Origin: Pollenia angustigena
Taxonomy: Eukaryota; Arthropoda; Insecta; Diptera; Polleniidae
NCBI GenBank assembly: GCA_930367215.1
Contig: OV884058.1
Location: forward strand, 104,245,802 to 104,309,801
Direction of reading: 5' to 3'
Length of the DNA: 64,000 nucleotides
The notes below the pieces were generated by a model. The model searched no databases. It saw nothing but the letters and a program-made list of their open reading frames with translations, and was not told the origin of the DNA. This document shows, in pieces, positions 23,313 through 34,122 of the stretch; the stretch's first letter is position 1, and every line of letters starts with the position of its first letter. A program made the position numbers and the translations under genes.

Positions 23313-23435
23313 CAAATAGTCTACCAGTATAAATGTATAACGTTTTAATTTATTAACTTATTCATAAAAATATGAACTATTAAAAATAATTTTCTTTAGA
23401 AAATACTGATACCTTACATCCTTTAATATAAATTC

Positions 23436-24047
23436 CCAGCCAGCAAAATTATCCGACGTCGTTCAGATATCAGAGAGAAACGTCGGCAAACAAGTCGGAA
23501 TCGTATACGATTTCTGTCAGATTTCTGACCCAAAAATTTATGAAGTAGTTGACACGTATTCTGACAGACATGTCTGGTTTTTTGTCGGCATTTCTAATAG
23601 ATATCTAACAGAAATCTAATGAAAAAGGCATGGGAAGTTCTGATGTGTTAGCCGAGATTTTTTTTTGCTTTCTAACTGATAGCTGAAAGAAATAATTTTA
23701 TTGAAAAATATGTATGTACATAATTATAAATTTTACACGTACGTACCTTTTTTATACATTTTATCTTGAACAAATAAAATAAAATTAAAATTATTTTCAA
23801 CTTAATGTCAATGATGTCATTATTTTAAAACAATAATAAGTTTCGTTAGACAAATCTGAATGAATTCCATTGGAATTCTGTTGGAAATATCTGTACATAA
23901 ATTCCCCCCGATATATCCATGCGAAATCGGCCAGACAGTAAGTTTATTCAATGTCTGACAGAAGTCTGAACGAAGTCGCTAAGAATGAAGTCAGACTTTT
24001 GCACGAAATGTCTGATTCAGACAACGTCGAAGTATTTTTCTGGCTGG
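23436..24047. mobile_element. TIR element rich in TCTGACAGA motifs
   Basis: Left end CCAGCCAGCAAAATTATCCG, right end inverse CCAGCCAGAAAAATACTTCG, both followed by an ACGTYGTYCAGA block. Variants of TCTGACAGA / GTCAGATTTCTG recur through the element. No transposase. The flanking duplication is not clear, so superfamily is open. Frames at 23944-24148 are repeat artefacts. Confidence 0.65.
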
Positions 24048-24249
24048 ATGGGTACTGTTTGCTATTCAAATACATACATACACACATGAATTCCAACAAA
24101 ATATTTGTTGTTACTTTTATTTTCATAAATGATTGTTTTATATTTTAACAAAAAGTACCATTTAGTTTGAATAGGTACTCTTTTAGTTGAAGCTCTGTAA
24201 CATTTCAAAATTTAAATTTTGCAGCTGTTTTGTATGCCCTTGGTTAATT

Positions 24250-24860
24250 ACACTGGTCTACAAATTTGAAAAAAAAAAAAATTGACTGCAGAAACAAAGC
24301 ATGTTTTTTAACTAAACTGGGTGCGCTGAATTCGAATTAGGGCTATCACGTCTTGTTAATTTTTTATCACATGCTGGCAATACTGTTAAACAGTCAATAT
24401 GACACTACAATTTCGCAATTATTAATTTGACAGAAGCCCACATTCATTCTAAATCTTCATAATAGTAGCGTTTAAGCATGCCAGGGAGATCGTGTGTTAC
24501 TGATTCAAGCTATTTTTGCGTTGTGTGTGGTGAATATTTGTTTGAAAAAAAAACAAGCATATCAGAATCATTGAAATATGCACATTTACATTATTTTGGT
24601 TTCGCAGTCAGAAACTTTGACAAACCGTGGACACCGATAATGTTTTGCATATTCTTCATTCGCATTTAGATTTTTTATTTAAAAAAAAACTAGGTGCACT
24701 GAGCGCTATCAAGGGGAGAGTGCTCACCAAGATTAAATGAAAATTGAAAGAATTAATAAACGTTTTGAGACAAAAGCATGATGGAGACTATTGCTGGACT
24801 CTAACAAGTGAAAACGAACCAACACAATACAAAGATATTTGGTGGCTCCAGTCCAAAACC
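24250..24860 (+). mobile_element. Insect transposon family C, copy 2
   Basis: Begins CACTGGTCTACAAATTTG and continues through the ORF at 24478-24669, CTAGGTGCACTGAGCG and GACAAAAGCATGATGG to a block with GAACCAACACAATACAAAG (near 24830). The same order occurs at 38515-39080 and inverted at 15311-16475. The far terminus is not defined. Confidence 0.6.
24478..24669 (+). pseudogene. Family C N-terminal ORF
   Basis: Start MPGRSCVTDSSYFCVVCGEY, then SLKYAHLHYFGFAVRN and FDKPWTPIM. A CxxC pair and the DKPWTP motif recur in insect transposon-associated proteins. The frame closes after 63 codons, and the run of A after 24546 suggests an indel. I cannot assign a biochemical role; the Cys pair may be part of a zinc-binding domain. 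Likely the first exon of a transposon gene now decayed. Confidence 0.5.
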
Positions 24861-25055
24861 TATTCTATTATTCAGATTAAAGACTATTTTATAGATTGAA
24901 CTAAAGCATAGTGCATAGATCAGACTATGATTAGACCAGAGACTAGTCTGAAGAGCAGACTAAAGACTTGTTTTAGGTCAGACTAGTGACCAGTGTTTGA
25001 TGGGACTTTATCCCATACTCAAATATGTATTTATTTACTGAATCTGTCTTATGTA

Positions 25056-26160
25056 CACTCACAATATTATTACAGTAACGGACTGTAGTTTATTTAAGAA
25101 ATATTCCGTTCAGTCATTTTTAAATAAATAAACATTTAAAATTCCAAGCAAATTTATTTTTAACTGATTCTAACAGTTATTCAAAAAACTAAGTACATAT
25201 TAATACTGATTTTCATTTGCAGTTAATATTGTCCGTTGATTGAGTTAAATTCTTCTTTATGATAAATTAAATAAAAATGTAATTTAAAGCAACGAAAAGT
25301 TCATTTAATTTTTACTGTCAAAAATTCAACCACGAATTCCGTAAAAAAAAAAAAATTTCAGTTATCTTACATAAATTAATTGTCTAAAAATTAACTACAT
25401 ATTCCGTAAATACAAATAAATATGCAGTTATTTTATAAAATTTTACTGTCAAAAATTCAACACCATATTCAGTAAAAACAATTAAATATTCAGTTATTTT
25501 ATATAATTGTACTACCAAAAATTAATTTTTACTTATTTATAAAAAATGAATTGCTTGTTTTGTGTAAGCAATACCCATTTTCTATTTGTTAATATAATTT
25601 AGTTAAATACATCAAATTTTAAAAGTAAAATAATTGCGAAGCCATGTCGGTCATGCTGCTGGTGTCTTATAACTGAGAGTTCTTCTGTAAACAACGTGGT
25701 CAGTACAACAAAAGTAAAACAAACTTGTGTATCAGGGTAAGTAAATAATAATATTCTCCCTCTCTCGCTTATAAGAAAAACAAGCGGACAGGTGTCTGTC
25801 TGGTATTTTTTAGAAATTCGGCTCTTTTGTGGAGTAAACGAAAATTTAATGAAATAACTGAATATTTTATTGTTTTTACTGAATATGGGGTCAATTTTTT
25901 GACAGTAAAATTTTAAAAAATAATTGAATATTTAATTGTTTTTACTGAATATGGTGTTGAATTTTTGACAGTAAAATTTTACAAAATAACTGAATATTTA
26001 TTTGATTATACGGAATATAGTGTTGAATTTTTTACAGTAAAAATTAAATGGACTTTTTGTTAAAAATAAATGAAAAATAAGTAGACCGGTTTTTAATTGA
26101 AGTTTCATTTATTTTATATTACAATTTCAGTTAATTTTACGTACAGAATATTGTGAGTGT
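25056..26160. mobile_element. Palindromic TA-flanked element with inverted tandem arrays
   Basis: Ends CACTCACAATATT and its inverse, flanked by TA (25054-25055 and 26161-26162). Three copies of a ~70-bp unit (ACTGTCAAAAATTCAAC plus TTCAGTTATTTTA) lie in the left arm (25310-25525), and three in opposite orientation in the right arm (25850-26050). The central 330 bp is unrelated. No coding capacity. TA target and CACT terminus are compatible with the Tc1/mariner group. Confidence 0.75.
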
Positions 26161-26477
26161 AGGCTTAACCAATCTTTGAGAAACTGCAGTCAAAAAAAAT
26201 GCTTTTTCTTCGACTTATTCATTTTTCATTGGACAAAAACAAACTGTTGCACTTACTTCTGATTAATTAAATGTAAACAGTTGCAGTCAAGTCAAAAGCC
26301 CAAAACCGAACAATTTTACACAACAAAGTACGTCGGCAGTCGAAATGTTTGGAAGTTTTTTGTTTGACCGACTGGGACTTTAAATAAATTACGGAGTTAA
26401 GTTTTAAGAGATGTTGCCATTTTTGCTGAGTTTAATTTTCATTAAATTATTTTTACTTAAGGAAGGAATTCTGCAAT

Positions 26478-26604
26478 ATGAAATTTATTAAAATTTATTG
26501 CGTTAACCATGACCCAAAAGTCGCATCGCAAAATCTGCAGTCCCACATCAATGAACTAGAGGCCTGGCTAGAAAAATGGAGAATAAAGGTTAACCCGGCT
26601 AAAT
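26478..26604 (+). pseudogene. Jockey ORF2 fragment, post-FADD region
   Basis: In one frame it reads NLQSHINELEAWLEKWRIKV followed by NPAK, a segment that lies just after the RT active site in Jockey ORF2. It is 5'-truncated and is interrupted at its 3' edge by the LINE at 26603-27431. Confidence 0.7.
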
Positions 26605-27325
26605 GGAGCTTAACTTGAACAAATGTAAGCATATGTCTTTCTTTAGAGGAAATCATATAAATGTAAGTTATTCTTTGGGGAACTATCAGCTAGAAAATGT
26701 TGGTACAATTTTGAATCTAGGAGTTTTGTTGGACGCTAAGTTGAACTTTATTAAGCATACTTCCATAACTGTTAATAAAGCACGGTGTATTCTTGGTTTT
26801 ATCAAACGATGGGCTAAAGAATTTAAAGACCCATATGTCACAAAGCAACTTTATGTTTCTCTCGTGAGACCCGTCCTTGAATATGCATCTATAGTTTGGG
26901 ATCCTTTATATTTGATTCACAGCAATTATATTGAATCCGTACAAAAACAATTTTTGTTATTCTGCCTTCGTGGTCTACAGTGGAACCCATTAGAACTTCC
27001 GCCATACACTAGCCGTCTTGCTCTTATAAAACTTCCAACTTTTAAAAGCCGAAGGACTATGTTGAATGTGTCGTTTATATTAAATTTAATTAATTGTTAT
27101 ATTGTTTCTGATTTCCTGCTCGATAACATTTCATTTAATGTTCCTTATCGTCCATCTCGACACTTCGAGTTGCTATCAATTAAATACTTCAGGACAAATT
27201 ACGCAAATGCTGATCCATTTAGAAGGATGTACAGTCAATTTAATAAATTTTATAAAGTTGTAGATTTTTCTTCAAATGCAAATATTATAAAAAGTAAAAT
27301 TATCGTCTTATTAAACAATCAATAA
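26603..27325 (+). CDS. Second LINE: RT C-terminal region (240 codons)
   Basis: A clean 240-codon frame starts MELNLNKCKHMSFFRG, continues NLGVLLDAKLNFIKH, LEYASIVWDPLY and IESVQKQFLLFCLRGL, and ends with an ordinary stop at 27323-27325. These motifs mark the palm-end/thumb and C-terminal part of a LINE ORF2 in the broad Jockey/R1/I/CR1 range. The catalytic FADD is absent, so the protein could not polymerise DNA. The frame is unbroken, unlike its neighbours, so this insertion may be comparatively recent. The true protein start lies upstream in the full-length parent; this ATG is internal. Confidence 0.7.
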   Translation: MELNLNKCKHMSFFRGNHINVSYSLGNYQLENVGTILNLGVLLDAKLNFIKHTSITVNKARCILGFIKRWAKEFKDPYVTKQLYVSLVRPVLEYASIVWDPLYLIHSNYIESVQKQFLLFCLRGLQWNPLELPPYTSRLALIKLPTFKSRRTMLNVSFILNLINCYIVSDFLLDNISFNVPYRPSRHFELLSIKYFRTNYANADPFRRMYSQFNKFYKVVDFSSNANIIKSKIIVLLNNQ

Positions 27326-27431
27326 TTTTGTATTTTATTTGTATTAACTAGTATATGTTATTATATTGTTTAACTGTCTGTAAGGATGTGATATCCATAG
27401 GCAAATTTGTAAATAAATAAATAAATAAATT
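26603..27431 (+). mobile_element. 5'-truncated LINE with TAAA tail
   Basis: After the stop at 27325 there are about 85 bp of 3' UTR, and the element ends in a TAAA microsatellite (about 27408-27430) rather than poly(A). Simple-repeat tails are known for some LINE clades. Target duplication is obscured: TAAAT occurs at both edges. Confidence 0.7.
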
Positions 27432-27947
27432 AACTTTCACGCTCAGAAAACAAACGTGACCAGCTGTAAAAATAAAAACGTCACTGTTCCGGTAGAAAAC
27501 CATGTTAAGACCTGGTCTCGTCATATTGAAGCGAAAATAATGGCTATGAAACTTAAAGCAGCTCAACTACATTGGCTAATAGGTCGAATCTCAAACTTGT
27601 CTTTAGACAACAAAATTCTCTTATACAAGTCCATCATAAAACCAATATGGACATATGGCATCCAATAATGGGGTACTGCATTCGCATCTAACATCCGAAA
27701 GCTTCAAAGAAGACAGTTTAGAATATTACGACAAATTGTCTGCGCCCCATGGTATATACGTAATGAAATTATCCACAGCGATCTCAACGTTCCCACTATC
27801 CAGGAGGAAATTAAAAAATATTCAATTAGCTACATCGATAAACTAATGGCCCACCCTAGCTACCACGCACGGGGTCTCCTTCAGTTCGAAGGTCAACAGA
27901 GGCTAAAAAGAACCGATACTTTGAGCCTAACTAGAAGACATTTTTAA
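27431..27947 (+). pseudogene. Jockey ORF2 C-terminus
   Basis: Continuation of the interrupted Jockey copy. It reads VPVENHVKTWSRHIEAKIMA, HWLIGRISNLSLDNKILLY and IKPIWTYGIQ. An in-frame stop at 27666-27668 follows, where a leucine or similar residue is usual, and then WGTAFASNIRKLQRRQ, APWYIRNEIIHSDLNVP and a natural C-terminal stop at 27945-27947. Stops and a frameshift near 27462-27490 confirm it is dead. Confidence 0.8.
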
Positions 27948-28054
27948 AATTTGAATACAGCAGTTAGTGGTTACATTGGTAACAACTAATAAACAACAAG
28001 TAGAATTAAGATTTGAATACATATTGTAAATTTCGATAACAAAGAAAAAAAAAA

Positions 28055-30117
28055 TTTGCTATTGAAATGCAGCCCACAAATGACGGAGATATGAGCAAAA
28101 ACCACGACTGCCTCTAATTTGACCCATAAAATTCCTTGTTGTTTTTTTTTTCTTTTTGTTTATTTTAGTTTACTGAATATATAAGGACGATGGATATATT
28201 AGATTTTACATAGCTATATAACACTTTTTACTTGTTTCTTTTGGTATTATTTAATGCGTTACTGGGTTTCTGATAAACTCACCATTCTAGAAAATTCTCA
28301 TGCTCCGCATTATAGAATATTGACTTGAATCGAAATTTTCAAAACTCTGTTCATTACGAAATGTAACAACAAAATAAGCCCATATCACAATCATATAGTT
28401 GGTTTTTTTTAGAGCTGGGTTAGGGTTTTTCCTCTCTCTAGTCAATATTATGCTACAGCATGAAATATAAGGTGATATCCACTGCGGATGTTAACAGCTT
28501 CTCCCTATAATTGTTATCAAGTCCTTCCTTTAATTTCATAAAGAAAAATATTTAGACTGGACAAGAGTATGGGTTATAGTTTAGAAATAAGTCAAGATCA
28601 TACTAAATACAGGACTTATAGATTTTAATGTAACTTAAGAAGCCTTTAAGTATTTTTAAGATATTCATGATCGTTAGCCTTAATCATGCCTTAATAATTG
28701 TTATAAATTGCTTTTATGGCAAGAACACAACAATTCTATTTTAAATGTTATACTTCTTCAACATATTTTAAACATTCAATTTAAATATTTATCAATTTGC
28801 ATGATCTGCCATACATTTGTGGCAACATGCATGATGTGGCAATCATCAGAAGACATGCTTCAACCAATGTATGTTTGTGTATTTGTAGTATGAATATCGC
28901 CAAAAGGAATCACAATTTAATATTTTATTAACCAGTCATTAGAACTGTGGGCATCTACAAAAAAAAAAATGTGGCTACCAAAATTAAATATATTTTTTGT
29001 TTTAACTCGGCCAAAGGCAAATTCAATCAATGCGTAAGTAATTTTTAAAACTAAAAGTATTTACCAGCACCTGAAAAAAGACAGAAAAAATTTCAAGAAA
29101 CTAAAACATTAAATTATTATTAAGATAAGAAATATGAAGCAAACACAAAAAAAAAATAAAAAAAAAAACAATGCCAAAATTTTGCCTAAGGATCAAAATA
29201 TTTAATGAATTGTAGAAACAAGATAAAATATGAGATGTTGAAGAATTAAATGAAGCCTAAAAAATACCACAACTTAAAGCTAAACATGCTACTTTTTGTA
29301 GACGATAAAGATGTTACCAATTAATGTGAATGGATGAATGAATGATTGTCTGTTAAGACTTTGTGAACGAACACCAAACCGAAAACCGACGACAACTTTA
29401 TTTGAGACAGGAAATTGTTGGCATTATAAAATTTTACCTCGTACCATATCAAATTTCTGCATGTTTTGTTAGGAGCCAATATAAATATTTTGCACCTGAT
29501 TCTATAACAAACTCTCATAAATTATAAAAAAAAGAAAAAAAAAGAAATAACAATTTTGGTTAAAGCAAATATTTGCCTTATTTTGTATGCAAGATTTATG
29601 TTCTGAGATGAAATAAATCTAAATGATTAAAGTCTCAAAAGGAAAATATTATCAACACTTCATATATAGGCAGCCAAGTGTTCATGTAGTTGCCAGTCAA
29701 AAAAATATATTGACTACAATTTTGCCTTTGGACCTCCTCTTTCTTTTTATTTGACTATTAAACTGGCAGTGGTTGGGTACACTCAAAGATAAATTTCGAT
29801 AAGAAAATGTGAAATGTGAAGGCCAGAGATTAGCTTGTAAAAAGATTTGGAACTTAGATACGACTTGGTACTAGTCTACAGGGGCTAGTCATATGTACTT
29901 ATCAGAGAACTGCAAAATCACTATTTTTCTTGATTTATTCGTACGCTAAAATTTACATTCAATCTTTGCTTGCAAAACAAAGTTCAACGTTGGTAATTTT
30001 TACATCGTTTCGTTCACATTTGATTTTTGCATGTATTCATTTTTTATTGAAAGTGCTTTATTTGCATTTTTGTGTAAATTCAAAGGAATACATTCTTTAC
30101 GCTTTGTTAAAATTAAA
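28055..30117. other. AT-rich DNA, no gene seen
   Basis: Two kilobases without supportable genes. Contains A-rich runs (28970, 29150, 29530) and a few scattered GACTTGGTACTAGTCTA-like motifs near 29850 that resemble the GACTAGT minisatellite described further on. Confidence 0.45.
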
Positions 30118-30584
30118 AACAATAAAAACAACAATAACAAGAATACATTTTACCTACATACAGAACTACTGTACTTTTTAAAAGTAAAAAAAAAATTCTG
30201 TTTCTATGGAAATTGCTTGTATGTACCTACATATGTGCGTTTAGTTTCATTTCAATTTTTTTTTTCTTGTACTACATAGTTAATGCTGAATGAATACATG
30301 TGTAATGATTGCTTGGTTTCTGGCTTTTTTGTTTGTATTTTTCTTTTCTTTACCAAAACAATCATTGTCGCACCGAACACACAAACATCTTTATTAAAAA
30401 ACGAAGCTAACGATTGTATAAATAACAAAGCACGATGTGCATTATTTGAATGACAGCAAACCAGCAGCGAATATTTGCGGTTGCGCAAGTTTGATTGTAT
30501 GACCGCAAGTGAGTGTATTTGTTGCTGTTGATTTAATGCGATTTTTTTACAATTGCACAAAGCCGTTCTCTGGTACATACTTAT
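30118..30584. repeat. Dispersed repeat A, copy 2
   Basis: Diverged copy of 205-590, ending in GGTACATACTTAT, which is the target sequence duplicated by the adjacent LINE. Host-side sequence resumes at 35589. Confidence 0.6.
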
Positions 30585-30884
30585 TTTTTTTTTTTTTTTT
30601 TTTTAACGTTTATTTGACAAGAAATTTCTTATAATGTAGACCATAAATAAACAAATAGTAGTTAATATAACATAGTATACACTGTCCCGTGTTCGAGCAC
30701 TCTAGTATAGTTGCAATCAGAAAATCTAAGTTCTTTTTAGGAATATTGAAAAATTAACTTACAGCTATTAAAATACATATGTATAATATATTTGCAATTT
30801 TTAATGTGGGAAAAACAATTGAAAAAACCACTTTAGTATTTAGATAATTAAAATGGAAAAAAGTTAAGAGGTAAAAGAAAAATT

Positions 30885-31502
30885 TTAGCTACCATATCGG
30901 TCTAGCCACCAGTATTTTTTAATATTTAAGTTTGGCAACATGTTTTTGTCCCTCAAGTAGAGGGTTGTGTCATATCTTTTATTTACATCTGTAATTTGTC
31001 TGCAGCTTATTGCCTTGACATTGGCTCGCCTATAAATATGGTATAATACCGGAATTCCCATATTATTTTGAATATATCCCTGTTTATCTAGGTATAAAAA
31101 TGCTTCCGGTGGCACATACCCATTTTTACGAGTTACCTCGATATATTCTTCACTGACGTAGTAGGGGGCCATAACAAGGTTATTTAACCTGCATTCAAAA
31201 GTTTTTAGAATATGGTTTCTTATTAGATGAATGATGAAATTATCTATTCTACTTATTTTTGAAGCATTATATAGCCTCTTGTTAGAAACGTATTTTTTAA
31301 ATTCACTAACAGGTGACCTGAAGAGTGAAGTGCATGCTCTAAGGCATTTCCGTTCGAAAACTCTAATTTTTTCCATATATGATGGAGAAATATTGTACCA
31401 AATTTGGAAGCCATATGTTAATATTGGTCTAATTAGGGATTGGTATAGGATTAATTTAACCGAAGGGTTTATATATTTAGAATAAAATATTTTTCTGTAC
31501 AT
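30885..31502 (-). pseudogene. LINE ORF2, C-terminal part after stop and frameshift
   Basis: After the premature TAA the old frame continues GIYLDKFLYYNKHIDLQ up to ARKAF. There a run of T/A at about 31503-31510 has lost or gained a base, and reading resumes in this frame: MYRKIFYSKYINPSVKLILY, LIRPILTYGFQIWYN, and a C-terminal region with KRLYNASKISRIDNFI and YWWLDRYGS. This is the thumb and C-terminal domain of Jockey ORF2. The ATG is not the real start. Together with the main part the protein would be close to 1076 residues, normal for the clade. Confidence 0.85.
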
Positions 31503-31580
31503 AAAAAAAGCTTTTCTTGCCTTTGTTATTTGTAAATCTATGTGTTTGTTGTAATACAGGAATTTATCAAGATAAATTCC

Positions 31581-34112
31581 TTAATATTTTACCAACTGCT
31601 TACTCACAATATTAACGTTAGCGCCAGTTTTAACCTCAAATTCTTTCCAGTGCTTTCTTATATTATAATTGCACTTTCCAACAGGTGGGCGGAATAAAAT
31701 AGTCTCGCATTTGTCAATATTTATTTTCATTTTCCAGTCATTGGCATATTTTTCTACTATTTGAAAGAAGTCTTGTAATTTTCCATTAATTTTCCAAATT
31801 GTATCATCAGAGTGAAAAATTATAATATCATCGGCAAATGCAACAATGTTATTTTTGACTTGTTTAAGCAGATCTAAAATATATAAATTGAAAAGAATTG
31901 GAGCGTTTACTGTTCCTTGTTGCAGGCCATTTACAATGGTGAATTTTCTCTTACTTATTTGGCTCTTATTGGATATAAGAAAATTTTTGTTACTAAGCAT
32001 ATTGTATATTAAAATAACCTGATGAAAAGGCAATCTATATTTTGTAAGTTTATATATTAATCCTGGAATCCATATATTGTCAAAAGCTTTTTCAAAATCT
32101 ATGAGACAAGCGCCTGTACACAAGGATTTATTCCAATTCCAGTTAATATTTGACACTAGATAATGAGCCGCATGCACAGTGGAATGCTGAAATTTAAAGC
32201 CGAACTGCCGATCATCAATTAAATTATTATTTTCGCAGAATTTAACTAAATTATTGTATATACACATTTCGAATACCTTACTGATGTTTGGAAGCATACT
32301 TATTGGTCGAAGATTCTTAAGATTGCTAGTATCTTTATTTTTCTTTGGTAACATTACCATTAATGCTGTTTTCCAGGCATGGGGAAAGTATGAGTTGTTT
32401 AACATGTTGTTAAATAGTGTACAGTATTCGAATATTATTTCGTTTGGGACGTTCTTAAGTATAATATTAGGAATATTATCTATGCCAGAAGAAAGTTTTT
32501 TCCGTAGATTGTTAAATATATACAGGATTGAGTCCCTGGAAATAAAGTACTGTTCTTCTAAATCATTTGCCTTTCTGCTTGAACTAAATGTAGTAATCGT
32601 TGAGTTATTTCTTTCATACTCATTTTTTTCCTCCAAAAATGTGCGAAAAATTCTATCAACGTCTATGTGAGTATTATTATCAGCTTCAATCTCTTTATGA
32701 GAATGAACTGATTCAAAGTAAGTTCCAATTGAATTAAGAATTTCATCCTGATCCTTAATTATGAGTTTGTTACTACCTATATCCTTTTCTAATGAGCATA
32801 TATCTATCCCAGTATATCTAAACCAAGCCTCATCATCATGACTTATCTTTAAGATATCTATACCTAACGATTGTGACACTCTAAATTGCTTTTTTACCTC
32901 ATTGAATGCGTTTGAAGGATTACGGCTGTCCATGATGGCCAGCCGCTCCCGGAAATGGTTATTGACCGATAGTGTGAAATTATCCTTTATAAGTTTTCTT
33001 ACCAATTTTAGTTGAGATTTTAGTAAATTTAGATCCGTTTGTGTTAAATAAAGTTCTAATCTATTGTATTGCTTTATTTTGCTTAGAATTTTACTTTTTT
33101 CCAGGTTTAATTTTCTTATTACTGAATTCGAAAACATAGCAATTGGGTCCGCAGATTTAAATTTTGGCACCGATTTCTCAATAGCCGTATTTATAGACTT
33201 TTCCAACTTGAGTAGGAAGAAGTCAATCTCAGCGTTAGAGAGATTACGATCGTTTGGGACATTAGTATCGTTGTTATAATCATTTACGAGACTGTTTCTA
33301 AATTTTTTGTAGTTTAGCCTTTTAAAATTTCGTTTAAGGTTTGGTGATTCTTTAAAAAATATTAGGGGATGGTCGTTATCGTTATTTAGTACTGTAATTT
33401 GCATTGCCTTATGATCACTGTCATAGTCCAGTGTTTTTAAACAATTAAGTGTGTTGTTTTCCCTGTGTATATCTAAACGTGAATCTGCGATACATATGTC
33501 CAAATATGACGCAGCCCTTGGAAATGAAGGTTCAGTAGAAGCATAAAAACTGCATCTGAAAAGCAACTCATTATCTAGTAGCCACTGTCTTAACATATTT
33601 CCTTTTGTATTACATGTGTCATTACCCCAGTCAGTGTGTTTACAATTTAAATCGCCCGATAGTATATAGAAATTATTAGGGTTCTGTAAATTTAATGTTT
33701 GAAAGAGATTATGCAGTTCATTCTTAAAAGTGTTGTTGTTGTTGCCAGAGGGATAGTAAACCGATATAATAAATAAAATTTTATTTGCTAATAGTGGAAT
33801 TTTAATTATGCATGTTTCTAGATTTTTTAGTGAATTATTAAACGTACTGTAGAATTTCCTGTATTTAATATCATTTCTGATTAATATTGCCGTTCCCCCA
33901 CCTCTTTGGGCGTTCACTCTATCATTTCTGATAAAATTATAGTCTTTAAAGTTTACTTTGTGCCAAGTATTAAGTTTCGTTTCATTTAAAAGAACTAAGT
34001 CAGGGTTATGTAAATTAATAAACTGAGTCAAATCGTATCTTCTGCTTAGTCCTATTAGAGAATTGACATTAATTTCAATTATTTTTAGGGCTTTTTCAAT
34101 TGTTTCATCCAT
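31581..34112 (-). CDS. LINE ORF2, endonuclease and reverse transcriptase (main part)
   Basis: The 843-codon frame encodes the retrotransposition enzyme. Residues about 10-240 are an APE-like endonuclease: INVNSL, LLNETKL (catalytic Glu), ILSGDLNCKHTDWG at about 150, and DYDSDHKAMQI at about 230. Residues about 470-780 are the reverse transcriptase: NLRPISMLPNISKVFE, FGFKFQHSTVHAAH, ACLIDFEKAFDNIW at about 667, LQQGTVNAPILFN at about 732 and VAFADDIIIFH at about 757, so the catalytic FADD is intact. It ends in VSKQLVKY then TAA at 31583-31581, where the conserved KYLGI motif predicts leucine; one base change produced the stop. In-frame reading continues beyond it. Confidence 0.9.
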   Translation of the reverse strand: MDETIEKALKIIEINVNSLIGLSRRYDLTQFINLHNPDLVLLNETKLNTWHKVNFKDYNFIRNDRVNAQRGGGTAILIRNDIKYRKFYSTFNNSLKNLETCIIKIPLLANKILFIISVYYPSGNNNNTFKNELHNLFQTLNLQNPNNFYILSGDLNCKHTDWGNDTCNTKGNMLRQWLLDNELLFRCSFYASTEPSFPRAASYLDICIADSRLDIHRENNTLNCLKTLDYDSDHKAMQITVLNNDNDHPLIFFKESPNLKRNFKRLNYKKFRNSLVNDYNNDTNVPNDRNLSNAEIDFFLLKLEKSINTAIEKSVPKFKSADPIAMFSNSVIRKLNLEKSKILSKIKQYNRLELYLTQTDLNLLKSQLKLVRKLIKDNFTLSVNNHFRERLAIMDSRNPSNAFNEVKKQFRVSQSLGIDILKISHDDEAWFRYTGIDICSLEKDIGSNKLIIKDQDEILNSIGTYFESVHSHKEIEADNNTHIDVDRIFRTFLEEKNEYERNNSTITTFSSSRKANDLEEQYFISRDSILYIFNNLRKKLSSGIDNIPNIILKNVPNEIIFEYCTLFNNMLNNSYFPHAWKTALMVMLPKKNKDTSNLKNLRPISMLPNISKVFEMCIYNNLVKFCENNNLIDDRQFGFKFQHSTVHAAHYLVSNINWNWNKSLCTGACLIDFEKAFDNIWIPGLIYKLTKYRLPFHQVILIYNMLSNKNFLISNKSQISKRKFTIVNGLQQGTVNAPILFNLYILDLLKQVKNNIVAFADDIIIFHSDDTIWKINGKLQDFFQIVEKYANDWKMKINIDKCETILFRPPVGKCNYNIRKHWKEFEVKTGANVNIVSKQLVKY

Positions 34113-34122
34113 TTTAAAAGAT

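Larger units (their letters stand above)
26478..28054 (+). mobile_element. Jockey copy split by a second LINE
   Basis: The 5' piece (26478-26604) ends KWRIKVNPAK, and the 3' piece resumes at 27431 with the next conserved segment, LTFTLRKQT. It runs to the Jockey C-terminus and a short poly(A) at 28045-28054. The intervening 26603-27431 is a different LINE. The order and reading direction of the two Jockey pieces show they were once continuous, with only a few codons missing at the junction. Confidence 0.75.

Noticed and set aside
32254..32670. 138-codon plus-strand ORF
   Set aside because: Antisense shadow of the LINE reverse transcriptase.
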